Assembly: GCA_035559715.1 (NCBI GenBank)
Contig: DATMAW010000004.1
Coordinates: forward strand, 1 to 5,953
Reading direction: 5' to 3'
Origin: JACQHC01 sp035559715
GTDB taxonomy: Bacteria > Gemmatimonadota > Gemmatimonadetes > Gemmatimonadales > GWC2-71-9
Length of the DNA: 5,953 nt
Under the pieces are notes generated by a model. It had not been told where the DNA came from. It did not search any database and was given only the letters and a program-made list of their open reading frames with translations. Both the position numbers and the translations under genes were made by a program. Positions 1 through 5,953 of the stretch are shown here, one piece after another (the first letter of the stretch is position 1; each line of letters opens with the position of its first letter).

Positions 1-68
1 CGGACGAGCCGTGAGTGCAGGTCTCAGGCCGTGACGTGCGTGAACCCCGGCGGGCTCGTGGCCACGTC

Positions 69-413
69 CTACGCGTTCGCCTGGAGCTGAAAACTCAGCA
101 GGACGTCCGCCGCGGCCCGCGGCGTGGTGAGAATCACGACGGGATGTACTTGAGTTCCGCGTCGGCTTTGATCTCCTGGAGAACTTCCGCCCGTCCTTTT
201 TGGGGAGGTTGAGGTCCAAGAGAATCAGGTCCGGACGGAGAGCCTCGCGTGAGTGCCCCGCCGGTGCAGGAAATCCGTCGCCTCGGCGCCGTCGCACACG
301 ACGTGCAGTCGGTTCCGGACCCGCCCGTCCTTGAGCGCCCCCGTGGCGAGGCGCACACTCGCCAGTGCGATGCTGGCGAATGGTTTCTGGAGGAAGGCCG
401 TGCCCGCCATCAT
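69..413 (-). pseudogene. Broken Rcp1-type response regulator with three -1 frameshifts
   Basis: The receiver can be followed only by changing frame. Frame 1 (413 to about 257) reads VRLATGALKDGRVRNRLHVV then DGAEATDFLHRRG. Frame 2 (about 255 to 187) reads REALRPDLILLDLNLPKKDG, keeping the acceptor Asp (codon 216-214). Frame 3 (about 186 to 140) reads EVLQEIKADAELKYIP. Then back in frame 1 (140-72): VVILTTPRAAADVLLSFQLQANA, ending at a TAG (71-69) just before the expected Tyr-Val-x-Lys-Pro strand. These pieces are in the correct order for Rcp1-type receivers. Each switch is repaired by adding one base: near 245-259, at about 187-189 (in GGGCGG) and at about 139-142. The first frame stops at 227-225 after 62 codons. 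The start overlaps the upstream stop (ATGA). The first 18 or so residues (TAFLQKPFAS...) resemble a receiver C-terminus, not the expected beta-1 with its acidic pair. Decay is likelier than function; base errors near a contig end are the alternative. Confidence 0.75.
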
Positions 414-781
414 TGTGTTCCGTCCAGCAGCTCGGCGACGGTTCGCAGCACTCCCTCCACTTCGAACGGCTTTGCGAGACCGCGATCGGCCCCGAGGGTA
501 TTGGCGACGTCGTCCAGGGTCTCCCCGGTCGTGCCATCGCCCGAGATCACGACGATTCTCACCTGAGGATCCTGACGGCGGAGCGCCCGAATGGTCTCGC
601 GAGCGTCCGGCCCCGGCATGTGAATGTCGGTCAGCACAACGTGCGGGCGGTGCGTGATCTGCCGCTCCACTCCCGCTCCCCCGTCCGGCGCGTCCACCAC
701 GTCGTGGCCGGCTCGCTCCAGGATCCGGCGCAGCACGGTCCGCAGAGGCGCCTCGTCGTCTATCACCAGGATTCTCGCCAT
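410..781 (-). CDS. Single-domain (CheY/Spo0F-like) response regulator
   Basis: 123 aa, one complete receiver and no output domain. Seen: Asp8/Asp9 in ILVIDDE, acceptor Asp52 in VVLTDIHMPG, Ser80 in IVVISGDG at the conserved Thr/Ser position, and Lys104 in GLAKPF. All residues needed for phosphorylation are present. The reading frame stays open upstream to 910, inside the kinase gene, but the ATG at 781 is chosen because the first receiver strand (MARILVIDDE) begins there and it lies 10 nt after the kinase stop; a weak GGGA precedes it. Its TGA overlaps the ATG at 413 (ATGA). Position suggests it accepts phosphate from the 894-aa kinase or shuttles it onward in a relay. The lack of an output domain means it acts by protein contact or phosphotransfer. 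Confidence 0.92.
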   Translation of the reverse strand: MARILVIDDEAPLRTVLRRILERAGHDVVDAPDGGAGVERQITHRPHVVLTDIHMPGPDARETIRALRRQDPQVRIVVISGDGTTGETLDDVANTLGADRGLAKPFEVEGVLRTVAELLDGTQ

Positions 782-791
782 GAATCCCGGC

Positions 792-3476
792 CTACGCCGC
801 CTGCTGCGGGACACGATCCAGCGTCCCCCGCACGGCGCGGAGCAGAGCGTTGGGGCTGAACGGCTTCTGGAGATAGATCTCGCCCTGAACGTCAAGGCCA
901 AGCTGGGCAAGCGCCGCGGCAGGATAGCCGGACATAAACAACACCCGCACGCCCGGCTGGCGTTGGCGCAGCAGCGCGGCCAGCTCCACGCCGCTCATGC
1001 CGGGCATCACCACGTCGGTGATCAGCAGGTCCAGCGAGGTCTCCAGGGGCGCCGTCATGGCCAGGGCGCCGTCGGAGGTGGTGCTGGTAAGCACGGTGTA
1101 CCCCGCCCGCTTCAACGCCCTCGTGGCCACGGCGCGGAGCCCGTCGTCGTCCTCGACCAGCAGGATGGTCTCCGTCCCGCTCGCGACCGGCGACGGGGCG
1201 GGCGCCGGAGCCGCGAGCGCCTGATTCACGAGAGGCAAGAGCAGCCGGAACGTGGTTCCGCGCCCCACCTCGCTGTACGCCAAGACGTGACCCTTCGCTT
1301 GCTTGACCACGCCGTACACTGTGGCGAGGCCCAGACCGGTGCCCTGTCCGGCCGGTTTGGTGGTGAAGAAGGGCTCGAACATGCGGGCCTGCACCTCCGG
1401 GGTCATTCCCACGCCCGTGTCGCTCACGGCGAGCTGCGCGTATTGACCCGGGCTCACGCGCCCGGCGCCGGCCAGCGGCGTGTCAACCACGAGCGTCGTC
1501 GTTTCGATCGTGAGCCGGCCGCCCTGCGGCATCGCGTCGCGCGCGTTGACGGCCAGGTTGAGTACCGCCTGCTCGATATGACTCGGGTCCGCCATGACGC
1601 GGCCCACGGTCGGGTCCAGGCTGTATGTGATCCTCACGTTCTCTTGGATCACCCGGCGCAGCATCCGCTCCATGCCGGAGATCACCTCGTTGAGGCACAC
1701 GACCTTGGGTTCGTAGGTGTCCTGACGAGTGAACAACAGCAGGCGCTTGGTGAGTGCCGCCGCCCGGTCGGCGGCGCGCAGCACCTCCGCGAGGTCTTCC
1801 CGCGTTTGGCTGTCGGGTGGAAGCTCGGCCAGCGCCAGCGCGGAGTAGCCGCTGATCGCCGTGAGCAGGTTGTTGAAGTCGTGCGCGATCCCGGCGGCCA
1901 GCTGGCCCACGCTCTCGATCTTCTGCGCCTGGTGCAGCTGGCGCTCCAGCTCCACCCGCTCGGTGATGTCCACGTGCGAGCCGCGCATGCGGATAGGCTG
2001 TCCTGCCGCATCGCGCAGCACCGAGCCCTGGGCCAGGATGTGGCGATACGAGCCGTCTCTGTGGCGAACCCGAAACTCGGCTTCATACCCCGCGGCTCGC
2101 CCTTCCAGCGCGTCCCGGACCTTCTGCAGCGCCCCCGGCAGATCATCGGGATGCACCCGGCTTTCCCACTCATGGAAGCGGTCGGAGATCTCGTGCTCCT
2201 CGTAGCCGATCTGGCTCTTCCACTCCGTGGAGTAGCAGACGCGGTTCGTTCGAGGATCCCAGTCCCAGAAGCCCACGTTGCTTGCCACCACCGCCTGGCG
2301 CAGCCGGTCCTGCGCTTCTTGAAGGGCCATCTCCGCCTGCTTCTGGTCCGTGATATCCCGCGCGGCGGCGTAGATCAGCTTGCCGCTCGGGCGTGAGCGC
2401 CACTCGATCCAGCGATACGAACCGTCGCTGCAGCGATACCGGTTCACTAAAGAGAGGATGGTCTCCTGAGACGCGAGCCGCGAAACGGCCTCGAGCGTGG
2501 CGGCCTGATCGTCCGGGTGGATGAAGTCGAAAAAGCGATGGCCTTTGAGGTCGGCCAGCGTGTATCCCAGCGTGGCCTCCCACTGCGGGTTCACTCGGTG
2601 GAAGTACCCGTTGGTATCCACAATGCACAGCAAATCGAGCGCATCCGTGAAGTAGCGCTCCAGCTCGTCGGTCTTTTGCCGCAGGGCCGTCTCGGTCTGG
2701 GTGCGTTCGCTGATGTCCTGCCCGATGAGGATGAACCCCTGCACCTGCCCGTCCGGGCCGGTTTCGGGGATCAACGTCACCTGTCCGTGTGACAATCGCT
2801 CAGAGTCCAGTCGGACTTCGCTTTCGAATGTCACGCGCTCGCCGGCCAACGCGCGTTTCACATAGGGCTCGGCGCGCCGAAAGGCGTCCTCACCGATCAC
2901 GTCGGGCATCGCACGGCCGATCATTCGGTCTGGAGGAATGCCCATGATTCGCTGGTAGCCCGCGCTGGCGTAGCGATAGCGCAGGTCCCGGCCGATGCGT
3001 GAGACGAGACCGGGGAAGTAATCCGTGACCACTGCGAGCAGGAGATCCAGCTCCGGAGGGGCCTCTGCCTGGGAGGCGCGCAGGGCGGGCTGGCCGTACG
3101 TCCCATTGATGGCGCTCGCCACCTTCTCGAACTCGGACGACTTGTCGAGAAAGGCATCCGCGCCCGCCGCCAGGCACTGGCGCCGGTACTCATCGTGCGG
3201 GTAGTTGGTCAGCACGACCACCATCGGCGCCGGCTCGAGGCGCTTCACCTGTTCCAGCACCGTAAGCCCGCTGCCGTCTCGCAGGCGGAGATCGAGCACC
3301 ACGGCATCTGGCCGGAGTTCGGTGATGAGCCGCACGGCCGTGGCCGGGGTCTCGGCGGAACCCACGACGCTGACGCCCGGCGTCGCGGCCAGCGTGGCGA
3401 GGAGCCGCTGGCGAATGACCCGGGAGTCGTCTACCACGAACACGCGTTTGGGAGTCGAGGAAACATCTGCGCTCAC
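792..3476 (-). CDS. Double-receiver hybrid histidine kinase, REC-PAS-PAS-PAS-HisKA-HATPase-REC
   Basis: 894 aa, GTG start, no membrane segments. In order: N-terminal NarL/FixJ-like receiver (about 10-125; Asp16/Asp17, acceptor Asp62 in VVLDLRLRDGSG, Thr90, Lys112); PAS 1 (about 146-260, ending GQDISERTQ); PAS 2 (about 270-382, ending ARDITDQKQAEMAL); PAS 3 (about 388-510, with GFWDWDP and HVDITERVELERQL, a PAS_3 type); HisKA with His532 in IAHDFNNLLTAI; ATPase with N box NLAVNARDAM (Asn640, Asn644), G1 DTGVG (Asp686), F box FEPFFTTK, G2 GTGLGLATVYG; an Ala/Pro linker (about 754-765); and a C-terminal receiver (Glu775/Asp776, acceptor Asp821 in LLITDVVMPGMSG, Ser849, Lys871 in YLQKPF). Every catalytic residue is intact. 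The N-terminal receiver implies that phosphate or a partner kinase controls this enzyme; the neighbouring kinase is an obvious candidate (inference). The stop lies 10 nt before the next receiver gene, so the two are probably co-transcribed. Confidence 0.95.
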   Translation of the reverse strand: MSADVSSTPKRVFVVDDSRVIRQRLLATLAATPGVSVVGSAETPATAVRLITELRPDAVVLDLRLRDGSGLTVLEQVKRLEPAPMVVVLTNYPHDEYRRQCLAAGADAFLDKSSEFEKVASAINGTYGQPALRASQAEAPPELDLLLAVVTDYFPGLVSRIGRDLRYRYASAGYQRIMGIPPDRMIGRAMPDVIGEDAFRRAEPYVKRALAGERVTFESEVRLDSERLSHGQVTLIPETGPDGQVQGFILIGQDISERTQTETALRQKTDELERYFTDALDLLCIVDTNGYFHRVNPQWEATLGYTLADLKGHRFFDFIHPDDQAATLEAVSRLASQETILSLVNRYRCSDGSYRWIEWRSRPSGKLIYAAARDITDQKQAEMALQEAQDRLRQAVVASNVGFWDWDPRTNRVCYSTEWKSQIGYEEHEISDRFHEWESRVHPDDLPGALQKVRDALEGRAAGYEAEFRVRHRDGSYRHILAQGSVLRDAAGQPIRMRGSHVDITERVELERQLHQAQKIESVGQLAAGIAHDFNNLLTAISGYSALALAELPPDSQTREDLAEVLRAADRAAALTKRLLLFTRQDTYEPKVVCLNEVISGMERMLRRVIQENVRITYSLDPTVGRVMADPSHIEQAVLNLAVNARDAMPQGGRLTIETTTLVVDTPLAGAGRVSPGQYAQLAVSDTGVGMTPEVQARMFEPFFTTKPAGQGTGLGLATVYGVVKQAKGHVLAYSEVGRGTTFRLLLPLVNQALAAPAPAPSPVASGTETILLVEDDDGLRAVATRALKRAGYTVLTSTTSDGALAMTAPLETSLDLLITDVVMPGMSGVELAALLRQRQPGVRVLFMSGYPAAALAQLGLDVQGEIYLQKPFSPNALLRAVRGTLDRVPQQAA

Positions 3477-3483
3477 GACGGCA

Positions 3484-3488
3484 TCCTC
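3484..3488 (-). promoter_or_regulatory. Shine-Dalgarno GAGGA for the 894-aa hybrid kinase
   Basis: GAGGA on the minus strand, with 8 nt between GAGG and the GTG at 3476-3474. It supports the GTG start, which also sits directly before the conserved first strand of the N-terminal receiver. An ATG inside this spacer (3484-3482) opens only three codons before a TGA and is not a start of a gene. Confidence 0.6.
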
Positions 3489-3590
3489 GGTGATCGGACC
3501 TGGGACGAACCTAGCTCCGGGCGTGGGTTCGCCTTATCGGCTCGAACGGCGTGTGGTTGTGCGGTGGGGACGGCTGGCTGTCGGTGATCG
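3487..3590. repeat. 10-bp direct repeat TCGGTGATCG, two copies
   Basis: TCGGTGATCG (plus strand) occurs at 3487-3496 and 3581-3590, start-to-start distance 94 bp, both inside the 165-nt gap. The near copy runs directly into the ribosome binding site of the downstream kinase. Two identical 10-mers in so short a gap are unlikely by chance but not impossible in GC-rich DNA. A regulator-binding pair is one reading; no known operator is recognised. Confidence 0.35.
3506..3547. repeat. Overlapping inverted repeats of CGAAC/GTTCG
   Basis: CGAACC (3506-3511) is the inverse of GGTTCG (3526-3531), with 14 nt between them. GTTCG (3527-3531) can also pair with CGAAC (3543-3547) across 11 nt. The shared middle arm makes the two hairpins mutually exclusive. 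The stems are only 5-6 bp, so this may be a weak regulatory leader or coincidence. Confidence 0.25.
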
Positions 3591-3598
3591 TCTTACGT

Positions 3599-3624
3599 GA
3601 GCGTGGCGAGTGGAACGCCGGCTC
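3599..3624 (-). repeat. Weak hairpin after the 657-aa kinase stop
   Basis: On the minus strand GAGC-C-GGCG, loop TTCCACT, CGCC-AC-GCTC can fold as two 4-bp stems separated by a 1x2 internal loop, beginning about 18 nt after the TGA. No T-run follows, so it is not a canonical intrinsic terminator. It could stabilise or attenuate the transcript, or be chance in GC-rich DNA. Confidence 0.25.
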
Positions 3625-3641
3625 GCAAGCCTGCGGGTCGC

Positions 3642-5615
3642 TCAAGAACGGGGTGCGGCGCCTCCGTCCAACGTCTGGCGGACCGCGCGGGCCAGCCCGT
3701 CGGCCGTGAACGGCTTGGCAAGGAACGGCGCTCCCGCGACGCCCAGGGGAGCCCCGGCCGCGTCTTCACCGGGATAGCCGGACATGAAGAGCACGGCGAG
3801 CCCCGGGCGCTCCTGCGCCGCGCGCCGGTGCAGGTCTGGACCGCTCATCCCCGGCATGACCATGTCCGTGAGCAGGAGCCGCACCGCCGCGGCGTGTTCC
3901 CGCAACAAGCCCAGCGCGCGGGACGGCGTTTCCGCCTCCAGCACGCGGTAGCCGAAGCCCTCCAGCACCTGTCGCGCGATGCGCCGCACTGCGGGCTCGT
4001 CTTCCACGAGCAGGATGGTCTCGTCTCCCCCCCGCGGCGCTTCGGTCACTTCCCCCGGTACGGCCCACTCGGCCGTGTCCGGCACCCGGGGCAGGTAAAT
4101 GCGAAACCGGGTGCCGCGGCCGGGCTCGCTGTCCACCCAGACAAAACCTCCGCTTTGCTTTACGATACCGTAGACCGTGGCCAGGCCGAGCCCGGTGCCG
4201 CGGCCTTTGGGTTTGGTGGTGAAGAACGGCTCGAACACACGCGACTTCACCTCCTCCGTCATCCCGGTCCCGGTATCGGTCACGCTGAGCAGCACGTATG
4301 GACCGGCCGTCATGGGGTGATGGGCCTGCGCCGTCGCTTCGTTCACGTCCACGTCCGCCGTCTCGATCACCAGGCGGCCGCCGTTCGGCATGGCGTCGCG
4401 GGCGTTGACGGCCAGGTTCATGGTCACCTGGCCCAATTGATTGGGGTCCACGCGCACGCGGCCCCGGGCGGCGAGCTTGGTCTCGAGCGCGATGTCTTCC
4501 CCGATCAGCCGCCCCAGCAGCTTGCGCGTGCCGAGGACCACGTCGTTCGGGTCCAGAACCCGTGGCTCCAGCACCTGGCGGCGACTGAACGCGAGCAATT
4601 GTTGCGTTAGCCCGGCCGCACGGTCTGCTGTGTGACGGATCTCATCAAGATCCGCGTGGCCGGGATGGTCGGGGGCCAGATTCTCCCGCAGCAGCTCCGT
4701 GTATCCCGTGATCGCCGTGAGGATGTTGTTGAAATCGTGCGCCACGCCGCCCGCCAGCCGCCCAATAGCTTCCATTTTCTGCGCCTGGGCCAGTTGCTGC
4801 TCCAGGTCGCGGCGCTCCGTGATGTCAATCACGCTCGCCAGTACCGCGGGGGCGCCGTCCCACTCGACCGGCGACACGAAGCAGTCGAGCCAGCGTCTCC
4901 TGCCGTCTCGCCGGAGTCCTTCGAACTGATAGCGGGAGGGGGTGGGCTCGCCGCGCGAGCGGGCCCGGATATGCCCCGCGATCCGCTCGCGTTCTTCCGG
5001 CGCGATGAACTCCCACATGGGCCGGCCAACCACTTGAGTCGCGTCGTCGTACCCGGCCATGCGGGCAAGGGCGCCGTTGGCGAACACGACCTTCCCATCG
5101 CGGTGAACCATGATACCCTGGATCGAGCCTTCGACCACGCTGCGGTACCGTGCCTCGCTGGCCCGCAGCGCGTCTTCCGCTCGCTTTCGTTCGGTGATGT
5201 CCAGCATGGACCCCTCGTAATACGCGATGCGCCCGGCGGCGTCCCGAACGACCCGTGCTGTTTCCTCCACCCAGATGATCGTACCATCGTACCGGCGCTT
5301 GCGGCTCTCAACCGCAAACGCAACATCCTGTTGTTCGAGCAGAGCCTGCCACGTTTCGCGCCCGCCAGCGTCGTGATACAGGGTGGCAGCATTCACGCTC
5401 AGTAACGTTTTGTCGTCCGGGTAGCCCAGCAGGATCACGAGCGCCCGGTTGACGTCCAGCAAGGTTCCATCGGGCTTCGATCGGTACAGCCCGACCGGTG
5501 CGCCTTCCCACAAGGCCCGGACTTGCGCCTCGCTCTCCGCCAGGCGCTGCTCCAGACGCCGGCACTCGGTCCTCAGAGCCGTGATCGTCTCCGCTGCGGC
5601 CTTGGATCGGCTCAT
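3642..5615 (-). CDS. Soluble hybrid sensor histidine kinase, PAS-PAS-HisKA-HATPase-REC
   Basis: 657 aa, no signal peptide or membrane segment, so cytoplasmic. In order: charged coiled coil (about 7-36); PAS 1 (about 35-143, ending in the PAC-type MLDITERKRAEDAL); PAS 2 (about 155-270, ending VIDITERRDLEQQL); HisKA with phospho-acceptor His293 in VAHDFNNILTAI; ATPase domain with N box NLAVNARDAM (Asn400, Asn404), G1 box DTGTG (Asp447), F box FEPFFTTK and G2 box GTGLGLATVYG; and a C-terminal receiver with acidic Glu538/Asp539, acceptor Asp584 in LLTDMVMPGMSG, Ser612 and Lys634 in FLAKPF. All catalytic residues are present. By family knowledge it autophosphorylates on His and passes phosphate to its own receiver. 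The PAS ligand is unknown; I see no marker of haem or flavin binding. The ATG at 5615 overlaps the stop of the upstream receiver and lacks a clear Shine-Dalgarno, which fits coupling. Partner and output are not encoded here. Confidence 0.95.
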   Translation of the reverse strand: MSRSKAAAETITALRTECRRLEQRLAESEAQVRALWEGAPVGLYRSKPDGTLLDVNRALVILLGYPDDKTLLSVNAATLYHDAGGRETWQALLEQQDVAFAVESRKRRYDGTIIWVEETARVVRDAAGRIAYYEGSMLDITERKRAEDALRASEARYRSVVEGSIQGIMVHRDGKVVFANGALARMAGYDDATQVVGRPMWEFIAPEERERIAGHIRARSRGEPTPSRYQFEGLRRDGRRRWLDCFVSPVEWDGAPAVLASVIDITERRDLEQQLAQAQKMEAIGRLAGGVAHDFNNILTAITGYTELLRENLAPDHPGHADLDEIRHTADRAAGLTQQLLAFSRRQVLEPRVLDPNDVVLGTRKLLGRLIGEDIALETKLAARGRVRVDPNQLGQVTMNLAVNARDAMPNGGRLVIETADVDVNEATAQAHHPMTAGPYVLLSVTDTGTGMTEEVKSRVFEPFFTTKPKGRGTGLGLATVYGIVKQSGGFVWVDSEPGRGTRFRIYLPRVPDTAEWAVPGEVTEAPRGGDETILLVEDEPAVRRIARQVLEGFGYRVLEAETPSRALGLLREHAAAVRLLLTDMVMPGMSGPDLHRRAAQERPGLAVLFMSGYPGEDAAGAPLGVAGAPFLAKPFTADGLARAVRQTLDGGAAPRS

Positions 5616-5953
5616 GGCTCGGTTCTGGGGTTGTCCGCAGCGGGGTCTCGTGCGGTCGTGCGCCGGACAGCAGGGATGTTGTCCAGCTCCGCGCGCAGGT
5701 GCCCGAGGAAATGGATCAGCTCGCCGGACTTCGGCGCGAACCCGGCGCCGCGCAGGCCGTGGTTCCGCAAGACCAACGCCTCGCTGAGCGTGTCGGTGAG
5801 GACCACGACGGGAATGTCCTTCGAGGCGTCATCCGCCTTGATGTCCTCGAGCACCTCGAGCCCGCCCTTCCCGCGCAGACGGAGGCCGAGCAGGATGAGG
5901 TCCGGGCGGACGGCGTTTTCATACGGAGCCTGCTGGCGCAGGAACGCCAGCGC
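5612..5953 (-). CDS. Rcp1-like single-domain response regulator, C-terminal part, phospho-acceptor Asp replaced by Gly
   Basis: The visible 113 residues are the C-terminal three quarters of a receiver; the start lies beyond the right edge. Seen: PDLILLGLRLRGKGGLEVL followed by EDIKADD and IPVVVLTDT, which matches the Rcp1-type receiver pattern (typically PDLILLDLNLP...DG.EVL.EIKAD...IPVVVLTT). The position that normally carries the phosphorylated Asp is Gly (codon 5887-5885, GGC where GAC is expected), and the following L-P is R-G. The Thr after beta-4 is kept (VVVLT), and a Lys falls at the usual beta-5 position (FAPKSGEL). A polar tail of about 20 residues ends the protein. Its TGA overlaps the ATG of the downstream hybrid kinase (ATGA), implying translational coupling. 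Inference: it probably cannot be phosphorylated in the normal way and may be a constitutive binding partner or a decaying gene. The acidic pocket near the N-terminus is outside the window. Confidence 0.85.
   Translation of the reverse strand, partial: ALAFLRQQAPYENAVRPDLILLGLRLRGKGGLEVLEDIKADDASKDIPVVVLTDTLSEALVLRNHGLRGAGFAPKSGELIHFLGHLRAELDNIPAVRRTTARDPAADNPRTEP

Larger units (their letters stand above)
3477..3641. other. 165-nt gap between the two hybrid kinase genes
   Basis: This is the only sizeable gap between genes in the window. It holds a 10-bp direct repeat, two short competing inverted repeats, a weak hairpin just after the upstream stop, and the ribosome binding site of the downstream gene. 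I find no convincing -35/-10 pair, no U-tract terminator and no small gene with a credible start. Its length compared with the 4-nt overlaps and 10-nt gap elsewhere suggests that the downstream kinase gene may have its own promoter or regulatory leader here. Confidence 0.5.

Noticed and set aside
1..68. Possible continuation of the relic receiver to the window edge
   Set aside because: After the TAG the translation in any frame shows no convincing match to the end of a receiver, so no feature is assigned.
139..259. Programmed frameshifting to express the relic receiver
   Set aside because: Three separate shifts within about 120 nt plus a later TAG, with no slippery heptamer or stimulatory structure evident, fit mutation or sequence error better.
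134..358. 74-codon minus-strand frame as an independent gene
   Set aside because: Only its end (EVLQEIKADAELKYIPS) is receiver-like; the rest is an out-of-frame reading of the same relic, so it is merged into the pseudogene.
782..910. Upstream extension of the 123-aa receiver to an earlier in-frame start at 910
   Set aside because: It would overlap the kinase gene by over 100 nt and add an Arg/Ser-rich, non-conserved segment before a receiver strand that already begins at the ATG at 781.
624..2396. 590-codon open frame on the plus strand
   Set aside because: It lies opposite the 894-aa kinase and 123-aa receiver genes, whose minus-strand products have unmistakable domains. Its product is rich in Arg, His, Gly and Ala with no recognisable domain, as expected for an antisense frame in GC-rich DNA.
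3599..3624. Intrinsic terminator after the 657-aa kinase
   Set aside because: The stem is short and interrupted, and no T-run follows on the minus strand.
3597..4610. 337-codon open frame on the plus strand
   Set aside because: Antisense to the kinase and receiver part of the 657-aa hybrid kinase; no domain, biased composition, explained by GC-rich codon use on the other strand.
4632..5405. 257-codon open frame on the plus strand
   Set aside because: Antisense to the PAS region of the 657-aa kinase; no recognisable motif.

Overview
The window is a GC-rich stretch (about two thirds G+C by eye, with strong G/C at third codon positions) that codes only on the minus strand. Everything recognisable is two-component signalling: receiver (REC) domains and PAS-containing hybrid histidine kinases. 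No taxonomic marker is present. The composition, the soluble multi-PAS hybrid kinases and the Rcp1-like single-domain receivers fit a free-living, GC-rich environmental bacterium, but the phylum cannot be named from this sequence.

In transcription order (right to left) the layout is as follows. (1) 5953-5612 holds the C-terminal part of an Rcp1-type single-domain receiver, cut by the window edge, whose phospho-acceptor Asp position reads Gly. (2) 5615-3642 is a 657-aa soluble hybrid kinase, PAS-PAS-HisKA-HATPase-REC, whose start overlaps the previous stop (ATGA). (3) 3641-3477 is a 165-nt gap, the only sizeable non-coding stretch, with a 10-bp direct repeat and short inverted repeats. (4) 3476-792 is an 894-aa hybrid kinase, REC-PAS-PAS-PAS-HisKA-HATPase-REC, with a GTG start. 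(5) 781-410 is an intact 123-aa CheY-like receiver. (6) 413-69 is a broken Rcp1-type receiver that starts in an ATGA overlap, is shifted out of frame three times, and has an N-terminus that does not look like the start of a receiver. Positions 1-68 carry nothing I can assign.

The genes probably form one or two co-transcribed units encoding a cytoplasmic phosphorelay. Two kinases sense through PAS domains, each has an attached C-terminal receiver, and free receivers lie next to them. No HPt domain, DNA-binding domain, diguanylate cyclase or other output is encoded here, so the final output must lie elsewhere or act by protein-protein contact. The kinase-to-REC blocks of the two hybrids are clearly paralogous.

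The most notable features are the two Rcp1-type receivers at the ends of the cluster. One is open but lacks the phospho-acceptor Asp. The other keeps the Asp but is frameshifted. I see no wholly new system; the window is an accessory signalling cluster with signs of duplication and decay.
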